Source: Typha latifolia
Lineage: Eukaryota; Streptophyta; Magnoliopsida; Poales; Typhaceae
Reading direction: 5' to 3'
NCBI GenBank assembly: GCA_019914945.1
Contig: CM034102.1
Coordinates: 15,241,501-15,305,500, forward strand
DNA: 64,000 nt
Under the pieces are notes generated by a model, which did no database searches, had not been told where the DNA came from, and was given only the letters and a program-made list of their open reading frames with translations. Position numbers and translations under genes: made by a program. Below are positions 51,401-64,000 of this stretch, piece after piece. Position 1 is the stretch's first letter, and each line of letters opens with the position of its first letter.

Positions 51401-52219
51401 TATGTAGAAAAAACCAAGCCTTGTGTTAATTGCTGGTGTTCTTATCTCTGATTGATTATTTGTTTACACAGATGATGGATCATCCTTGTGTTGTTGCTGG
51501 GCTGCTGGTGATCAGGCTGAGACATTGCTTAAGCTGCAAGAAAGTGCATGTAAGTACTTGTTTAGCAATCACAAAGTCTCCAGGGGAGAGAGCAGTGGAA
51601 ACTTGAAGCACAGTGTTGGTCATCATCTAGAGAAAATGCTGAAGAGGCACCAAAAGGTCATTATAAAAAACTATGGGATAACACCTTCCTATGATTCAGA
51701 TAAAGTCTTAAGCAACTCAGAAGAGAGACTACTCAAGTTTATTATTCTCAAAGCCTGTCAGGGACCCGTTTTTGTGAGTTCTCTCTTTTCTACTTGTATT
51801 CATGTATTGGAGAAAATACTCTTCAAATGAACGTATATCCTGCTAATTTAGCCAAAGTAGTAATAATTATCTGTGTCTGAGGATGTTTACCCCACAAATA
51901 ATCTTAGTGGGTACTGGGTAGAGTATCTACCTTCTTAGGAATGAAATAGTATTAGCAGCAATAGTAGGGCTGTTTTTGCAGGATACAGAGGTCTACCTAT
52001 TATATTACTCTCTGTCTTTCTAAATTATTTGTCTCCTTTTTGTGGCAGAACATTCTTGGATCACCACTTGATTCAGATGCCTTAAGATCATTAGATGCGG
52101 ATCTTTTGGAATTCAATGCTGCAATGCAGCCCATGCAGAACTTATGGGTCAAGGAAGTTGCATACATAAATGTTCTGGAAGAGGCTCGGAACATGTTACA
52201 AAATATGAGGACCAGGTAG
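42458..52219 (+). CDS. CTC1: CST complex subunit CTC1, 1340 aa
   Basis: Large subunit of the CST (CTC1-STN1-TEN1) complex, which caps telomeres and helps finish lagging-strand synthesis (family knowledge). Sixteen exons: 42458-43528, 43631-43749, 43831-43905, 43998-44076, 44205-44267, 44459-44536, 44628-44828, 45710-45814, 46922-47200, 47296-47736, 47870-48481, 48555-48646, 49740-49956, 50180-50297, 51472-51773 and 52049-52219; 4023 nt in phase. The start reads MEDIRLVSLSDLLRISRPFT. Matches to plant CTC1 include SLLGKFIESLTLSVRFWVLL then FLSDKEILGSRHKEGLAQIY, then LQLVDATGSLDVVIPDLL, and near the end KLVLENYVHGSINVEPGGQC and VLEEARNMLQNMRTR. The protein is a chain of OB folds with no catalytic motif. 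It is slightly longer than Arabidopsis CTC1 (about 1270 aa). The exon at 44459 has a NAGNAG acceptor. Confidence 0.93.
46129..46335. repeat. 71-bp minisatellite, about three copies, in a CTC1 intron
   Basis: Units begin with gagtttaa at 46129, 46200 and 46271, exactly 71 bp apart. Each contains a ttgatgcaaaagtagaccc-like core. A weaker fourth unit may precede them (about 46090-46128). Confidence 0.85.
49160..49370 (-). repeat. Degenerate LTR / primer-binding-site remnant in a CTC1 intron
   Basis: Read on the minus strand: aaggtatcagagcagc, then gagttcaaatcctgcc, then tgtcattt, aaacctccaccc, cttgagcctattaaaa, and agaatataaaaagataaaa. The same order of motifs, in opposite orientation, occurs at about 3560-3735. 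It is a relic of the same retrotransposon family. Confidence 0.5.
50370..50745. repeat. Tandem duplication in CTC1 intron 14, second copy with an internal deletion
   Basis: Copy 1 (about 50372-50569) and copy 2 (about 50607-50742) share aatatatgct.aactgtt, cacaatgg.agtcagttttt, cctgcattag and cactgaggttgcacatttg. Copy 2 lacks about 60 bp from the middle. Confidence 0.8.
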
Positions 52220-53967
52220 CATCTGTCTTAAAATTGCTTGAGCTTTAGGATTCCTACCTTTTCGTTGAAAATGAATAACTGGAGAAACCGAGGAGACCAG
52301 TTTGTGCTTGTGCTTATATTTCATGTAAGCACATTACACGTACTTGTTAATTCCATGGGGTTCACCATCCACATATCGATTAGGACAAATGGTTCGTTAT
52401 ACTTGTTCGTTAAATTTGCAAGTAAATTGATACCTTTTGGATCTCTGTGGAACTTCTTATAGAATTCACAGGCATCTCCTAAAAATGGTTTTCTGCTTAG
52501 AAAAACAAAGATCTGGAGGTATGGCATTTTGGTCGTGTGAATGCATTTTCAAGAGAAAAACAACGATCAGATGAGGTTTGCACATCTAGAGCAATTAATT
52601 TTAACCTTTGGTGGCTCCTAGTTATGTCTCCGTGGAAATGGAGGTATGAAGATAAAAAAAAAAGAACGTTTGCTGGACATCAGTTGGAATTAACCGATTC
52701 CATAATTTCTCTTACTATCCCAGATCCTTGGATCAACTTATTCAAGAAATCAGTTTAATCTTTGAATTTGTCTTCGCAAAGGGAACTTGGATGTCGTAAG
52801 AAATGAAGAAATTTTGATGGATTGCAGCTGATCAGCTAGCTAGAATTTTTGCTTCATTACAGAAGGAATATTTGCCAAAAGGCAACAGCTTCTTCAGCAT
52901 TTGTCTATCGTCAATGCAGATCACAGGTACAAAAGAATACATGTTTGCTTTTCGTCGTTGTGCTTTAATTTAGCTACTTTATTCCCATTCTCAAGGAAAA
53001 GTTTTATGGATAGTAGTAAATCCTAGTTTTAACGATCATATACAGGCATAATTTTTTCAGTTTCTCAGGGTATTGTTGAAGTACTTAAAGCAAGCTATCC
53101 TCTTCTAGTTTTAACGATAATTGCTGCATAACTTTTTATTCTGGTTAACATTATCTTATCCTTATGTTCTACCCTTCCCACCCTAATCAATTTCGATTCA
53201 TGCATTTTAAGCATTATACAGGGTGAAGGTTTACTAGCTGAATACACTTGGATGTTACACAATGTATTGTATTGTCCATATCAGCCTTCTGGCAATGTAG
53301 TTTGTGGTGCCTTCCTAGTTATCCTATTCGTACAAAATGGGTACATGCCAAATCGTGATAATGATAGAATTGTAGTTCTTCCTCAGAATATTATACTGTG
53401 CGTCTGCCTGGGTGGCCTGTCCTGCCATCCTCTCTCTGCTTTCAAGTATCAGCCGGATGTCAGTTTGATGTTCTGTTGTGTAGTTAATTCAGGTTATATG
53501 GACATGTCGATTTTCCGTCGCTCTGCCATGGTCGACATCTAACTGATTATCTCCAAAGTTATTCCCAAGATCCTTTTCAATTTCTGTACCTAACATGACT
53601 AATTTTCTTTAATGTGCTGTGTTTCACAATGGTAAACACTGTACATGAACGAACGCAGCTTTACAACAGGCTACCGTGAAAAAAGTTGATATCATTAAAA
53701 CAACACCCGCACCAGACGTCTATCATAAAGGAAATGAATGGGAATAAAATTTACATAATACAAATCAATAAGCTAATGATAGCCAAGATAAGAACAAAAA
53801 CGGACTACCTTTTAGTCATGCAGCATCATCGGATGGAAATATATTCAAAGAGATACTAAGTCACCAGTGCCAATGGCATGAAAATGGCAGCAAACAAACT
53901 AGAATTGTGAGCAAATTGCAAAAAAATTATAATTGTGCTTGGACTATCACACTTAAGCCACTTCAAG
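52220..53967. other. Intergenic space between convergent CTC1 and DCN1-like genes
   Basis: Contains both 3' untranslated regions. Short open frames (for example 53252-53542) have no family resemblance and no codon support. Nothing else identified. Confidence 0.55.
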
Positions 53968-56900
53968 TTACAACACATTCCTACGTTGGACAATTCCATT
54001 TTCAATTAAGTATTCAACGAATTCATCTATCAGATAGGGCCAAGCACCCTCCGCATCATAGTTTGATAGCTGAGGATCAATTGTCTGAATAAAGCAGAAA
54101 AGAACAAATAAAAGATGGATCAGGAAACCACTTGCAATTCAGTAAGCATCAATAATTTACAACATCTGCAAGCATCACAATGGATTATGCAGAGTAACTA
54201 TTGTATGTGCAATCATAAGTTTAAGTCAGGGAGGTACTTGTGATTCCGTCATGGTAATGGTATAGTTAAGTAGAACAAAAGCAGAACCTAACAAAACTTT
54301 GAAGAACTACCAATAATAACATTCTGTATGGTTTGAAAAAATATATTGTAGTAGTGTCATAAATTTTGCAGATATCAAGAAAATTGCTACTTGCTATAAC
54401 ATCACGTGGCGTAATTTTTTTGTGTCTACATAAACATATCTTCATATGCATGGATCATCCTTGAGTTGCCTACTAAATAATTACATGGGAAATTAAGCAT
54501 TAGGGGAAGGTTCTTCTGTGTTACCTTAACAAATTCCAATAGCTGAGACCAAGTGTCACGGGAGATTGCTTTGTTATGCCTCACCTGAAATGAAAAGCAT
54601 AGCAAATTCAATATATCATTGTAGCAACAAAAGTCAAACTATACAACTGACAGTTCCATCTGTGCATCGATGCTAAATCCTGTATAAGCAGCAGAACAAC
54701 GAACATTCATTCTAAATAGTTGGTCAACGGACCCATAGAGATCAGCACAAATTAAAACTGATTCCGTTCATCCAAATGAGTTGACCAAAACATCTATAAG
54801 CTTGGTAAATGTAAAATTCAGGACAACGAATGCTACCTGTAAGAACTCACACCAATGGTCAACTAAAGGCCAATGCTTTTCTGCAAATAGTAATTGCCAC
54901 ATACCAAGAGCTGTATCTAGTGCCAGAGATTTTTGTCCCTTGAATATCCAAACAGAAGTTAATTACATTAAAATATCAAATTCTCAACAAGGGAAAGAAT
55001 AGGCGTGTGAACTAGCATCATTAAATTAAAGAATTAGCAACATAAATAATGATGCTAACTAGTAGCAGCATAGTAGTATGATGGAGGATAAGCAAACAAG
55101 CGAAACATCCAAGAGAACATCACTCTATATTAGATAATCATATGAATGGATGGGTCCAAAATGAATAGTGAAGGAGCAATAGAACATAGAAGAAAAAAAA
55201 TCAGAGATTTTTTGAATGATTATTCATAAATACAGTCAGTACTTTGACAATGTTGCCTAGGAGCACTAAAGACGACCATACAGAGTGAAGGATCAAGCTT
55301 ACTAAAATTAAGTGAAAGCCCAATATAAACAAATGTCATTATCAAGATCAAGGATGTCCTACTGGTGGTGAATAACAATGCTATATCACATGCAAAAGAC
55401 AACATCATATTTTGAGATGCAACTCTCTTGAAGACCCAATCAAACAAAAGCGTGGTTGAGAATCTTGAGATATAGTGAAATTTCACATGAATCAAGACCT
55501 ACAAAGAGAATAACAAGAAAGGGACCACTGATAAATAAACATGATGTTGGCACAAGGAGAAAATTAGAATCTCAATAATTATGAAATACATTTTCAACAA
55601 GTTTCAAAATAAGCACTTAGAATTTTTATTGCTAGGAATTTGATCCAGGGATTTTCATCCTATCAAATTATGATGTTGGCACAAGCAAAAAATTCAATTG
55701 ATTGATTCTACTATCAGAATAATTATGAACTACAATCTGAACAATTTTACAATCAGAAATAGTACTTAGGATTGCCATTAGTACTTAGTAGGAACTTGAC
55801 CAAGGATATTTCATGCTACCAAATACTCTGCCAAAACACCTCTACTAGATACACTCTTGATATCCTATTCTAATAACTTTGTTGAAAGGTACAAATAAAA
55901 AAAAACTGATCCAAGTTCCTCCTACAGGCCTATAGTGCACATGTGATTCAAATGATTGACAAGCCACATCAGCAGTGGTAAAGATTCTTTGGATCTTATG
56001 GTCCAGAAGACATGTTCTTGAATATCATGTATGAATGCCCTAATCCAGAAGATCCCACTCTAAACAACTCTTGAATCTCAGAGCAGATAACATCAAGGCC
56101 AACTAGTACAACCAGACCTGATCAAGTTCTGAGCGCTGCTACGTATCCATTTGTACAAAACACTAAGATTTTAGTCGCTTTAATTAAACTCCTGTGTGTA
56201 ATCTAATAAGACATTTTTGAAGGCTGGACATGGAATAGCATTCTCAAATGTCAAACTAACTATAAATTCCCATGAAAGAAAATTTGAGGAAAATCAATAA
56301 TGTTTACACTGTCCAGGCATGTAGCTTGATTTCTTCATAGTTAAGATTACGCTAGCTCTTTAAAACACAATATGCACTAAGTTTCTTCTGGCAAAATACA
56401 ACAATGTGCAACTAGTCATATAAATTGTCAACAGTAGCATGATAAATAGGGAAACAGCAATAAGTTAAAAACTTCTTTAAGTTCAGTTGCCCCTTGTTAA
56501 AGGTAAGAAACTTTATCATGACATAAATTAATTCAAAATTCATTTGATGACAAAACAACTGAAGTTATAATTTTATACATTTTATATACTATATTTCAAA
56601 TTCACAACTTATCAACTTTCATTATATTATCAAAACTTGGCATCTCACCTGAATGAAGTAACTTTTAAATGAAAAATGAGGTAAAATAAATTGATCCTTT
56701 GAGTGTCATAATGCACAGCAGTTGAAAGACCAAATCAGCAGAGAAAAGGCAAAGACGCTAAAGTGAACATTCTGCTTATATAGCAATCCAATTTAACGAA
56801 TTACATCTGTTGACTTGAAAAATCCAATGAAATGTGTACTCTTGTTTTGGGAAACAAAAGAAACATAAGATGCATATCAGAATATTTCCATGAACAATCA

Positions 56901-59900
56901 TCTTAACTACAGTAGTCACATAATTAAGCATTATGTTATTACAGTAAAATTGCAATTGGGGCTTCACAAATTACTAAACTTATCCAAAAATATTATAGTA
57001 CATACCTTTTCCTTAGCCCAGAGGAAAGCAAAGTTGTATATATCACGAAATTTTTCTGCAAATTCAGAAGAAAAAAAAATTATCAGACAAGAAACTTTTC
57101 CACCTAAAATATGTCCTTCATCTAATAAAATACACATGAAAGACAGCACAAGTAAATGAAAATTTCAGATAATCATTTGTTACAAGATTCCTTTCCTTGA
57201 CATTAGAATTCCAATTTGTAAGGATTACAACCTTTAAGATAACTCAAGTTCCATCACTTCCAAAGAAATGGGAGATACTTACGTTCATCCTTTATTTCAG
57301 CACGGATTGATGGGAGTTTTTCCCGGAACTTTTCGATTGAATCTATTCTGCACACAGATTCTTGTGTTTGAGATCCATAGACAAAAAACCTTTACACTAG
57401 TGGCAAGATGAGAAAAATAGAAAATATAGAAGGCTCAACTCTCACCCGAGTGATTGCAGTCCACCAATGAACTCCTGCTTAGAGAATTCACACATTGTGG
57501 CAGCTTTCATATGCCAAGATACCACCAACTGTTGTTAATACACAAACTCCAAGTTATATAGAACAATACAGAAGTTATTGATGAACTTTCAGTAAACTAA
57601 CAAAAGAACATGTCAACTGTAGCAGAATTGCAATATCTTCATATCCCAACAAAATCATGATTGAGTCAAGTATTTACACTTCTTGGAAATAATCAATTAA
57701 CCATATCAATCTATAAAATAGCTTGAATGGAATGCCTAATTCCCTAGGGCGAAAAAGTCAATCAAAACTTTATTTGGATTTCACATCATATTTCATATGG
57801 TCTCATAGTGTATGCCATCTAGGAGTGGCAATTGGCCAGAAGGTCCAGGACAAACTCAAGTTATTCACGAGAAGCTGATCTCAGGTTTCCTTTATGATCT
57901 CAGGCCAAACATGGTCCAATTCCTTGCAAATCATATTTTAAACCAAGCCTAGAGAACTAGGGGGCTTAGGCAGCCTCGGTAGTAAGGCCAAAATAACAAA
58001 AATCCATGGTCTTAGCCAGTCCTTTGGTTCAAGGTTCGAAAAATCGAGATCGGGATTATGATTGGCCTTCCAAAAAAATAATACGTATCGAGTCGTCTAT
58101 ATAGGATTGGACTTAATTACGTAAAATTCTAAATATTAGTTAAAAATATATGAAAACTTCTAAAAGTTTAGAATTTTTTTTTATCAAAAATAAGAAAATA
58201 AAGAAAGAAAACTACGGTGCAATGAAAACTGAAAAAAAAACGAGATTAGAAAGAGAGTGAGTGGAAGAAAACCAAACATAAAAAAAGAAAAACCATGGTG
58301 CAGTGAAGAAGAAGAAGAAGAAGAAAAAAAGAGAAGAAAAAGGAAGAGTGAAAGAAATGAAAAAAAATAAAGAAATTAATTAAAAAATTATATACCGGAG
58401 TTTGTCGAAGTTTGCTAGAGTTAGATCTGTGTTGCCGGAGTTCGCCAAAGCTAGAGTTCTCCGTAAGAGAAACAATGGTTATATGCTAAGGAGAGAAAAA
58501 GAGAAAGAAAGAGTGAAAGAGAGAAAGAGAGAAAGAGAGAAAGAGAGAGAGTGAGAGAGTGAGAAGAAAGTGAAAGAGGGAAAGTTTGGATAGGGTCTAG
58601 ATTGGGATCGGCCGATCCAGCAAACCATGCTCTAGTTTAGCACTCAAACTAATCATGCCCTGAGGCATATTGGCAGTTGTTTTGACCTAACCACATGAAT
58701 CTATCAACAAAAGGTTTTGGCATGTTTCGCTAGCATGGCCACTTGACCCACTTAAATACCAAACTTGCTATACAAGCTGGTATTAGTGAAAGAAACATAA
58801 TTGGTTGGAGTCCGGTGGGTTTTTCGGACAAGAGTTAATACTACCTTTCCTAGATAGGGGAGGTTCACCCCATCACACATATAGGCTTAAGCATGAATTG
58901 TTGTGTATTACCATGTATTGCAATAATGTGTCGTATTTAAAGATATGTCATCACATGAAATGGGCTCTCTATGTGGAACTTGCTTTTAACAAAATTTGAT
59001 GGCACCACACGTAAATATGTATCCAAGCTTTATCATTTCAACATGATAAATAAGAGCCATACAATTTCATACAGACAAACAAGTCCTAAGTCCTAACATT
59101 CTAATTTTCTCTTCAAATTAGTTTTACAAATAAATTCTTTGTTAATGTTCCATTTATAAGTACTAAAGGTTCGAATGAGAACGAACAGCCAAAATACCTA
59201 AAAGACTGGCAACCAACTACATGAACAAACTCTGTATGCAAAATCAGCCTAAATCAGTGCAAGAAAAGAACAGAGAATGGACTTTAAAACAATTCAATAC
59301 TAATTGAAGAAGGCACAAATTGATAAAACAAACATTGATTCAATTTGGCGGAAAAGATAATCCAAAGGGCCACTAGAATACATTAAGGACACCTATGAAG
59401 TCAGAGCCTTAATTCTATTCAAAATAAGCTTTCTTCCTGAACACCAAAATGCTCAACAACGTTCTATGCTAAAGAAGAAGTCAAGTTCTTCAGTAAATAT
59501 TAACTAGAGAAACGATATACAAGTACACAACCATGGAGAGACATCCAAGAAAATAGCCAGATAATGTTGTTAACTATTATAGCAATAATACTATGTAATT
59601 AAACAAATACAGAAGATACCATAAAAGCACGCACCATAACAATATCCTGGGGATCCACCTGCCAAAGTCAAACAAATAGGAACAGTGTAAATAGCTGTAA
59701 AAACAATTAAAATACAACTCATGGTCCACAAAAAAGATTGGAGAAACAAATTATTGCTAGGTTGAATTTGCAAGATATGAAAACCATGTTTCACTAGCTT
59801 ATGAGAAATATTTAAGAGTTAATAACATCTTTGTTTCTAGCTTTGTGCTCCTAAAAATACTTGTTTTGTGGGTGCTTCATCCATCTGTTAAGGTCTGAAT

Positions 59901-62900
59901 GAGTTAACTGGTTTAGCTATGTGTGCAACAACTAGTAAGACTTTGTCTTCTCACTGTCAACCAGTTCAGCTTTCAACTACTGCCTAAGAATAACTTGAGG
60001 TGTATATACAGAAAAAAAAAATGGTCTTGGTGTCTTGCAAGGTATACAAGCAGATCCCAAATTTGGAGGGGTATACATACCAATAAGGACTTTTGGAGGG
60101 TATACGGACAAAAAGATCTGAAGAAAAAAAGATACAAGATTCCCGTGATCATCTGGTCCACTAACACATCTTTTAGTAGAAATAGTAAAGCAAGATACTT
60201 TGGATGCCGGAATGAAAGACAAATAGAAGTGACTAGGTATATGAATCTATTGAAGAATGCATCCTTTCTTTCTTGGAAATAGACAAGCAAAATTTGTGCA
60301 GGCACAAGAAGAAAGGTACATAGATGTCCAATGGAATGCACAACAAAAATATGAAATAAAGATTTCGAAATGTACCTGCAAATCATTGCAAAGAAGAGAT
60401 ATGCCATCAACCATAATCATATCCATATAAGGGTCTGGAAAGAAAAATAAAGGGTATATACAAAATATTAGAAACATGTACCCAAAAAAAATTAAACACG
60501 CAAAAATAGATAGAAATAGAATAAAAGAAAGAAGAGTCTTTGTTTATGTCATCTGTTGAGCTATCCAAATCTATTTCAACCATATGGAAGATAATACTGT
60601 ATGAAATTCCAAATATCCAATACTCATAAACCAAGCTGATCTTAGTTCGCTTGGTAATTCAAGCTAGGCAAACAGAACTCCAAGCAAGTTGAGCATCTCT
60701 CTATTTGTCATTCGAGCCCAATGAGAAGAGCCATAAATGAGCTTGGCTTAGCTCGTTTGTTATTCAAGGCAGGGGTGCTAAGCTCAACTACCTCAAAATC
60801 TAATTGAAAACAATGAGCTGAGCATTCCTACCTCGATTTGAGCTCAAACCTCACCTGATTTTAGGTTTTCTTGAACCTAAACAATTTCAATTTCACTAAC
60901 ATAGTTAGCATGGCAGAAACCTGGAGCAATCCCAATCCCTGATCAAGTCCCTGAATGAACCTCGTTAAAAACCCAAATCACAAAGTGCAATTGGCAAAGG
61001 GTACAGCTTAGACATCACAAAACAGGAGCTACCCTTAGGATTCAATATATCATGTACATGACATATGCCATGTACATATAGAAATAGATACATGATACAT
61101 ACATGTTGGAACATGAGGGATTCCTGTCTAAGCAAATACCACATATGCACTTTCAAGAATGTAGCCATTCGACATTCATAATGTTAATAGAACAAAATTT
61201 ATGTCTATCAATTCGTTACTTGATAACATGAGGAAATCTATGTATAGTGAGGGATCTGTCTATTTCCTAAGATCTCAGCAGAGAAGATCATTGTTTATCC
61301 AAATTAAACCATCAAAACAGTAAAACAAACAATGCCAAAATTCCATATGAACTGTCACTTGAGAGTTAGAGAGTGCAATTTGAGCAAATCAAAATGAGAT
61401 CCTAAATATGCAACATATCTATTTTAGTTAGTATTGGTCGGAATTCCAGTTTCAATTAGCTTCTGCCACAACAAACTATTCTAATCACAACCTCAAGTTT
61501 AAGGCAGAACTGCAAACCATACAACTACCAATAATTATAGGTTCCAAGATATTAAAAGAAAAAACAGAAGCTAACTCGCTATTGAGTTGGGAGGAAAAAC
61601 TTGCCACCAACATCATTATAAACCTAACTATTGTGTAGTATATGAAATATTAAAGTATAAATTAGCCACATAATGACAGCAACTATTCGATATTGTAAAT
61701 CATTTGGCTTAAGAAGTCTACCTTTGTATCTATTATAAAGCTCTTCAAGATGTCTAGAATCAGCCACTGCTCTTATCTGTGGTTGACTATAGAATATGTC
61801 AAACGCCCCTTCTAGATGCCAATCACTGGCTTTTAACGCCTGAAAAGCGATCTTCTCACTGCATTATGAAAGCATTAAGGCTTAAAAAGATCACATTAAA
61901 TGGTAGGGAAAAGTTAAGGCATGTACTCATGTAGTGAGCAAACTAGCAAATGACAATAAAATAAGAAGGAACCCTCTGCTTTCTTTCTTAAATCAAATCA
62001 TAGTATCATACTTTGTTTCAAGTGGATAAACTTGTCTACAAAGTACAATCATTGTGTTTGATACCATATCAAAGGTTCAAAAGACATCAACTGCAGAAAC
62101 TGGCACTCAAATAAATTAAGTAAAAATTTTAAGTAACCAAAAGCACTTAAATAGTTGATACTAATTATGAATTGAGGATAGGAGTATGAGATGACATAGA
62201 ACAATTTGGCAATCAAACTATAAGTAAGAACGTAAACATATGTAGCTCATGCTCTTCTGATCCATTTATTTTGATGAATTTTCTCGTGTACGCTTGTGTA
62301 GAGGAGGGCATGAAGGTTAACACAAGATCTTGGTATTTTCATGTTGAATCCTAGATAGGTATGACATAAAAGTATAAATGCAGTAGCACTCCATCAGTCA
62401 AAAAGATGTGAATAAGTTTGGGAAAACACACCTGGCACCAGTAATCGCCATGAACTGCTGGACTTTATCCCGATGTCCTCTTCCCAGCTTATGCTGTCAA
62501 CATTTTGAGAATCAGTAAGAACTGAGAGCATCTTTCACTCCACGGAGGTAAAGAGAACCCGAGAAAAAAAAAAAAAAGATGTGTGCCAGAAGTATCTCTA
62601 CAAAGCAATCCATGCTAATGGAAGTCGGCCCAGAAAAGGGAAAAACATCACACATGGGGTAATAAACAAACTACATTTCTAGGTTATTCGGTTACCATGG
62701 TACAAAATCTCCCCGTTTACCAAACAATACTCAATATCAAGCAAATTTGTGTGAGAAGAAGCCAAGAACCTCTAATCCCACTGATCTAGGTGCATCGGAA
62801 TCGAATAAATTTCCACCGACATGATCGAAAAATAGTATAGACAAAAAAAATAAAAATAAAGAAACTACTAAAACAGCAGCAATGCAATCAAGAAATCTCC

Positions 62901-63028
62901 CCGTCGTTCCAAAAATAAAAAAAAAACCTCCAAATCCCTCGATAAATTGTACAAAATTATCAAGAAAAAGAAAACAGAGAAGTGCGACATCGAGGTTCAT
63001 TGAGAATAATTGCATGATCGCTAACCAT
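53968..63028 (-). CDS. DCN1-like protein (cullin neddylation co-factor), 253 aa
   Basis: E3-like scaffold that helps attach RUB/NEDD8 to cullins and so activates cullin-RING ubiquitin ligases (family knowledge). Eleven exons on the minus strand: 63026-63028, 62432-62493, 61722-61858, 60376-60434, 59635-59658, 57446-57528, 57283-57347, 57006-57055, 54837-54938, 54525-54584 and 53968-54084; 762 nt in phase. The N-terminal UBA-like part reads [20 protein letters not shown] then [20 protein letters not shown]. The DCUN1 (potentiating neddylation) domain includes [58 protein letters not shown] and, near the C-terminus, [20 protein letters not shown]. Length matches Arabidopsis DCN1-like proteins (about 250 aa). 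The first coding exon is only the ATG, directly before gttagc. An alternative ATG|gtaacc at about 62697 would give the same protein. Confidence 0.93.
58015..58640. repeat. Putative insertion with long purine tracts, in DCN1-like intron
   Basis: Within the 2.1-kb intron 57529-59634. Runs of almost pure purine (about 58190-58375 and 58490-58585, GAAG and GAGAAA repeats) are bracketed by GC-richer edges that both carry gatcgg-type motifs. Probably a non-autonomous transposon copy; its ends are not resolved. Confidence 0.4.
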
Positions 63029-64000
63029 TTCGAATTCGTGGAGGAAGCCCTAAATATCTTCGGGGGGTAATTCTTCGAAAGGGCTTCGGAGAGAGGAGAA
63101 ATTAGGGTTTGCAAAATTCTTCCCTTTTCCTCTCTCTCTCTCTCGCCTTTTCTTTCTTTCCCCCCTCTGTCCCTCTCTCTCAGCCTTCCGCCTTTCGCAC
63201 TTAACACCTCGAACTCGAAGCAACGGGGCTGCGAGAAATGCCGCGTCAGCGATGAGATGACAGCCCATCCTTAAATGACCAAAATATCCTTTTCAAATAC
63301 CTTATAGACAAATAAAAACCGCTCGTTACCCTGTCTTTTTAAGTAAACCTTCGAGGTCCAATTCGTCAAATCCTAATGGTTGCGTGCGTGGGTTTGCGAG
63401 GAAAAGCCAAATGACGTAGTAGTACGTGATCTCGGCCGTTGATTCGATGATAGACGGGTGGATATCGACGCAGCGAAGGGACCCGCATTTTAGGTACCAA
63501 TGATTTGTTCTGCTGGATTCGTCGGGCCAAAATATTGTCCTCTGCTGGAATTCCCGAATACTTATCTCAAAGTTTATATATATATTTTTTAATTATAACA
63601 ATCTTTAAAATATTTTTAATATTATAATCAAAATGTATCACATCGTTAAATCTTCTATTAACATTATTAGAGAGATATTAGATAGTTACATCTTGTCACA
63701 CAAATATAATGTGAATCCAAAGCGTTAATTGATGTAGAAAAGTTTTATTAAATTTTTTACAACAAAATAAAAGTGACTTTTTAGCCGCCCACAGCCACTT
63801 AACGCTGGAGATAAAAAGGGACATCAGTAGGACGTTTAACGTTTGGTAAGACGTCAAACAAAATCAAAAAGCAATAATTATGTGGGAATCTTTGACTATG
63901 AGCATTTTGAAGAAAGGCACAGTAAGAGTACGGTGAGGAAAAAAGTTTTTGATTGAAGAGAAAGAGAATATCATATTACTCCACAAGAGTGTTAGATGGT
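63029..64000. other. DCN1-like 5' leader and promoter, then intergenic DNA
   Basis: 63060-63180 is a pyrimidine-rich leader on the plus strand (GA-rich in the mRNA), with an AAACCCTAA telo-box-like motif (63101-63109, minus strand). From 63300 the DNA is AT-rich apart from a GC-balanced stretch at 63370-63550. No further gene found. Confidence 0.5.

Noticed and set aside
52211..52850. Possible further CTC1 exon after ACCAG|gtagca
   Set aside because: The frame ends at TAG two codons later, the product already ends as expected for plant CTC1, and no downstream exon continues the family.

Overview
The window is nuclear DNA from a flowering plant. The genes are split by many introns, the intergenic DNA is AT-rich, and plant-only genes are present: chloroplast CAS, RDR2 and a CCoAOMT-type methyltransferase. 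Several first exons are much more GC-rich than the rest (RDR2 exon 1, CCoAOMT, the small bHLH gene), and one inserted repeat is GC-rich. This suggests a monocot, perhaps a non-grass such as a banana, ginger or palm relative. That placement is inference; the sequence does not name a species.

Layout from left to right. 360-9176 (+) is the 3' part of an importin-9 (karyopherin-beta) gene; its first exons lie outside the window. 10369-14038 (-) is a heat shock factor binding protein (HSBP) gene with a textbook U12-type AT-AC intron. 14552-17770 (-) is the chloroplast calcium-sensing receptor CAS. 19358-19726 (-) holds two U14 C/D-box snoRNA genes behind one TATA/telo-box/site II promoter. 20694-22071 (+) is a caffeoyl-CoA O-methyltransferase-like gene. 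23356-25433 (+) is a membrane-anchored receptor-like kinase with no ectodomain. 26822-30290 (+) is an NHL-repeat membrane protein. 31188-37151 (-) is RNA-dependent RNA polymerase 2 (RDR2). 37652-38596 (+) is a 5'-truncated, intron-containing TATA-binding-protein (TBP) pseudogene. 40830-41099 (+) is a small atypical bHLH regulator. 42458-52219 (+) is the telomere-capping protein CTC1. 53968-63028 (-) is a DCN1-like cullin-neddylation factor.

For the ten multi-exon genes I placed splice junctions by reading the translated exons against the remembered protein families and checking that phase was kept at every junction. Full reading frames closed for HSBP (92 aa), CAS (400 aa), the CCoAOMT-like protein (234 aa), the kinase (364 aa), the NHL protein (484 aa), RDR2 (1121 aa), CTC1 (1340 aa) and the DCN1-like protein (253 aa).

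The genes do not form one pathway; this is ordinary plant gene order. The most notable signals are the AT-AC intron, the U14 pair, the decayed TBP copy, three GC-AG introns, two MITE-like insertions with target-site duplications, LTR/primer-binding-site remnants, and several tandem duplications inside introns. I found no clear sign of an undescribed biological system.
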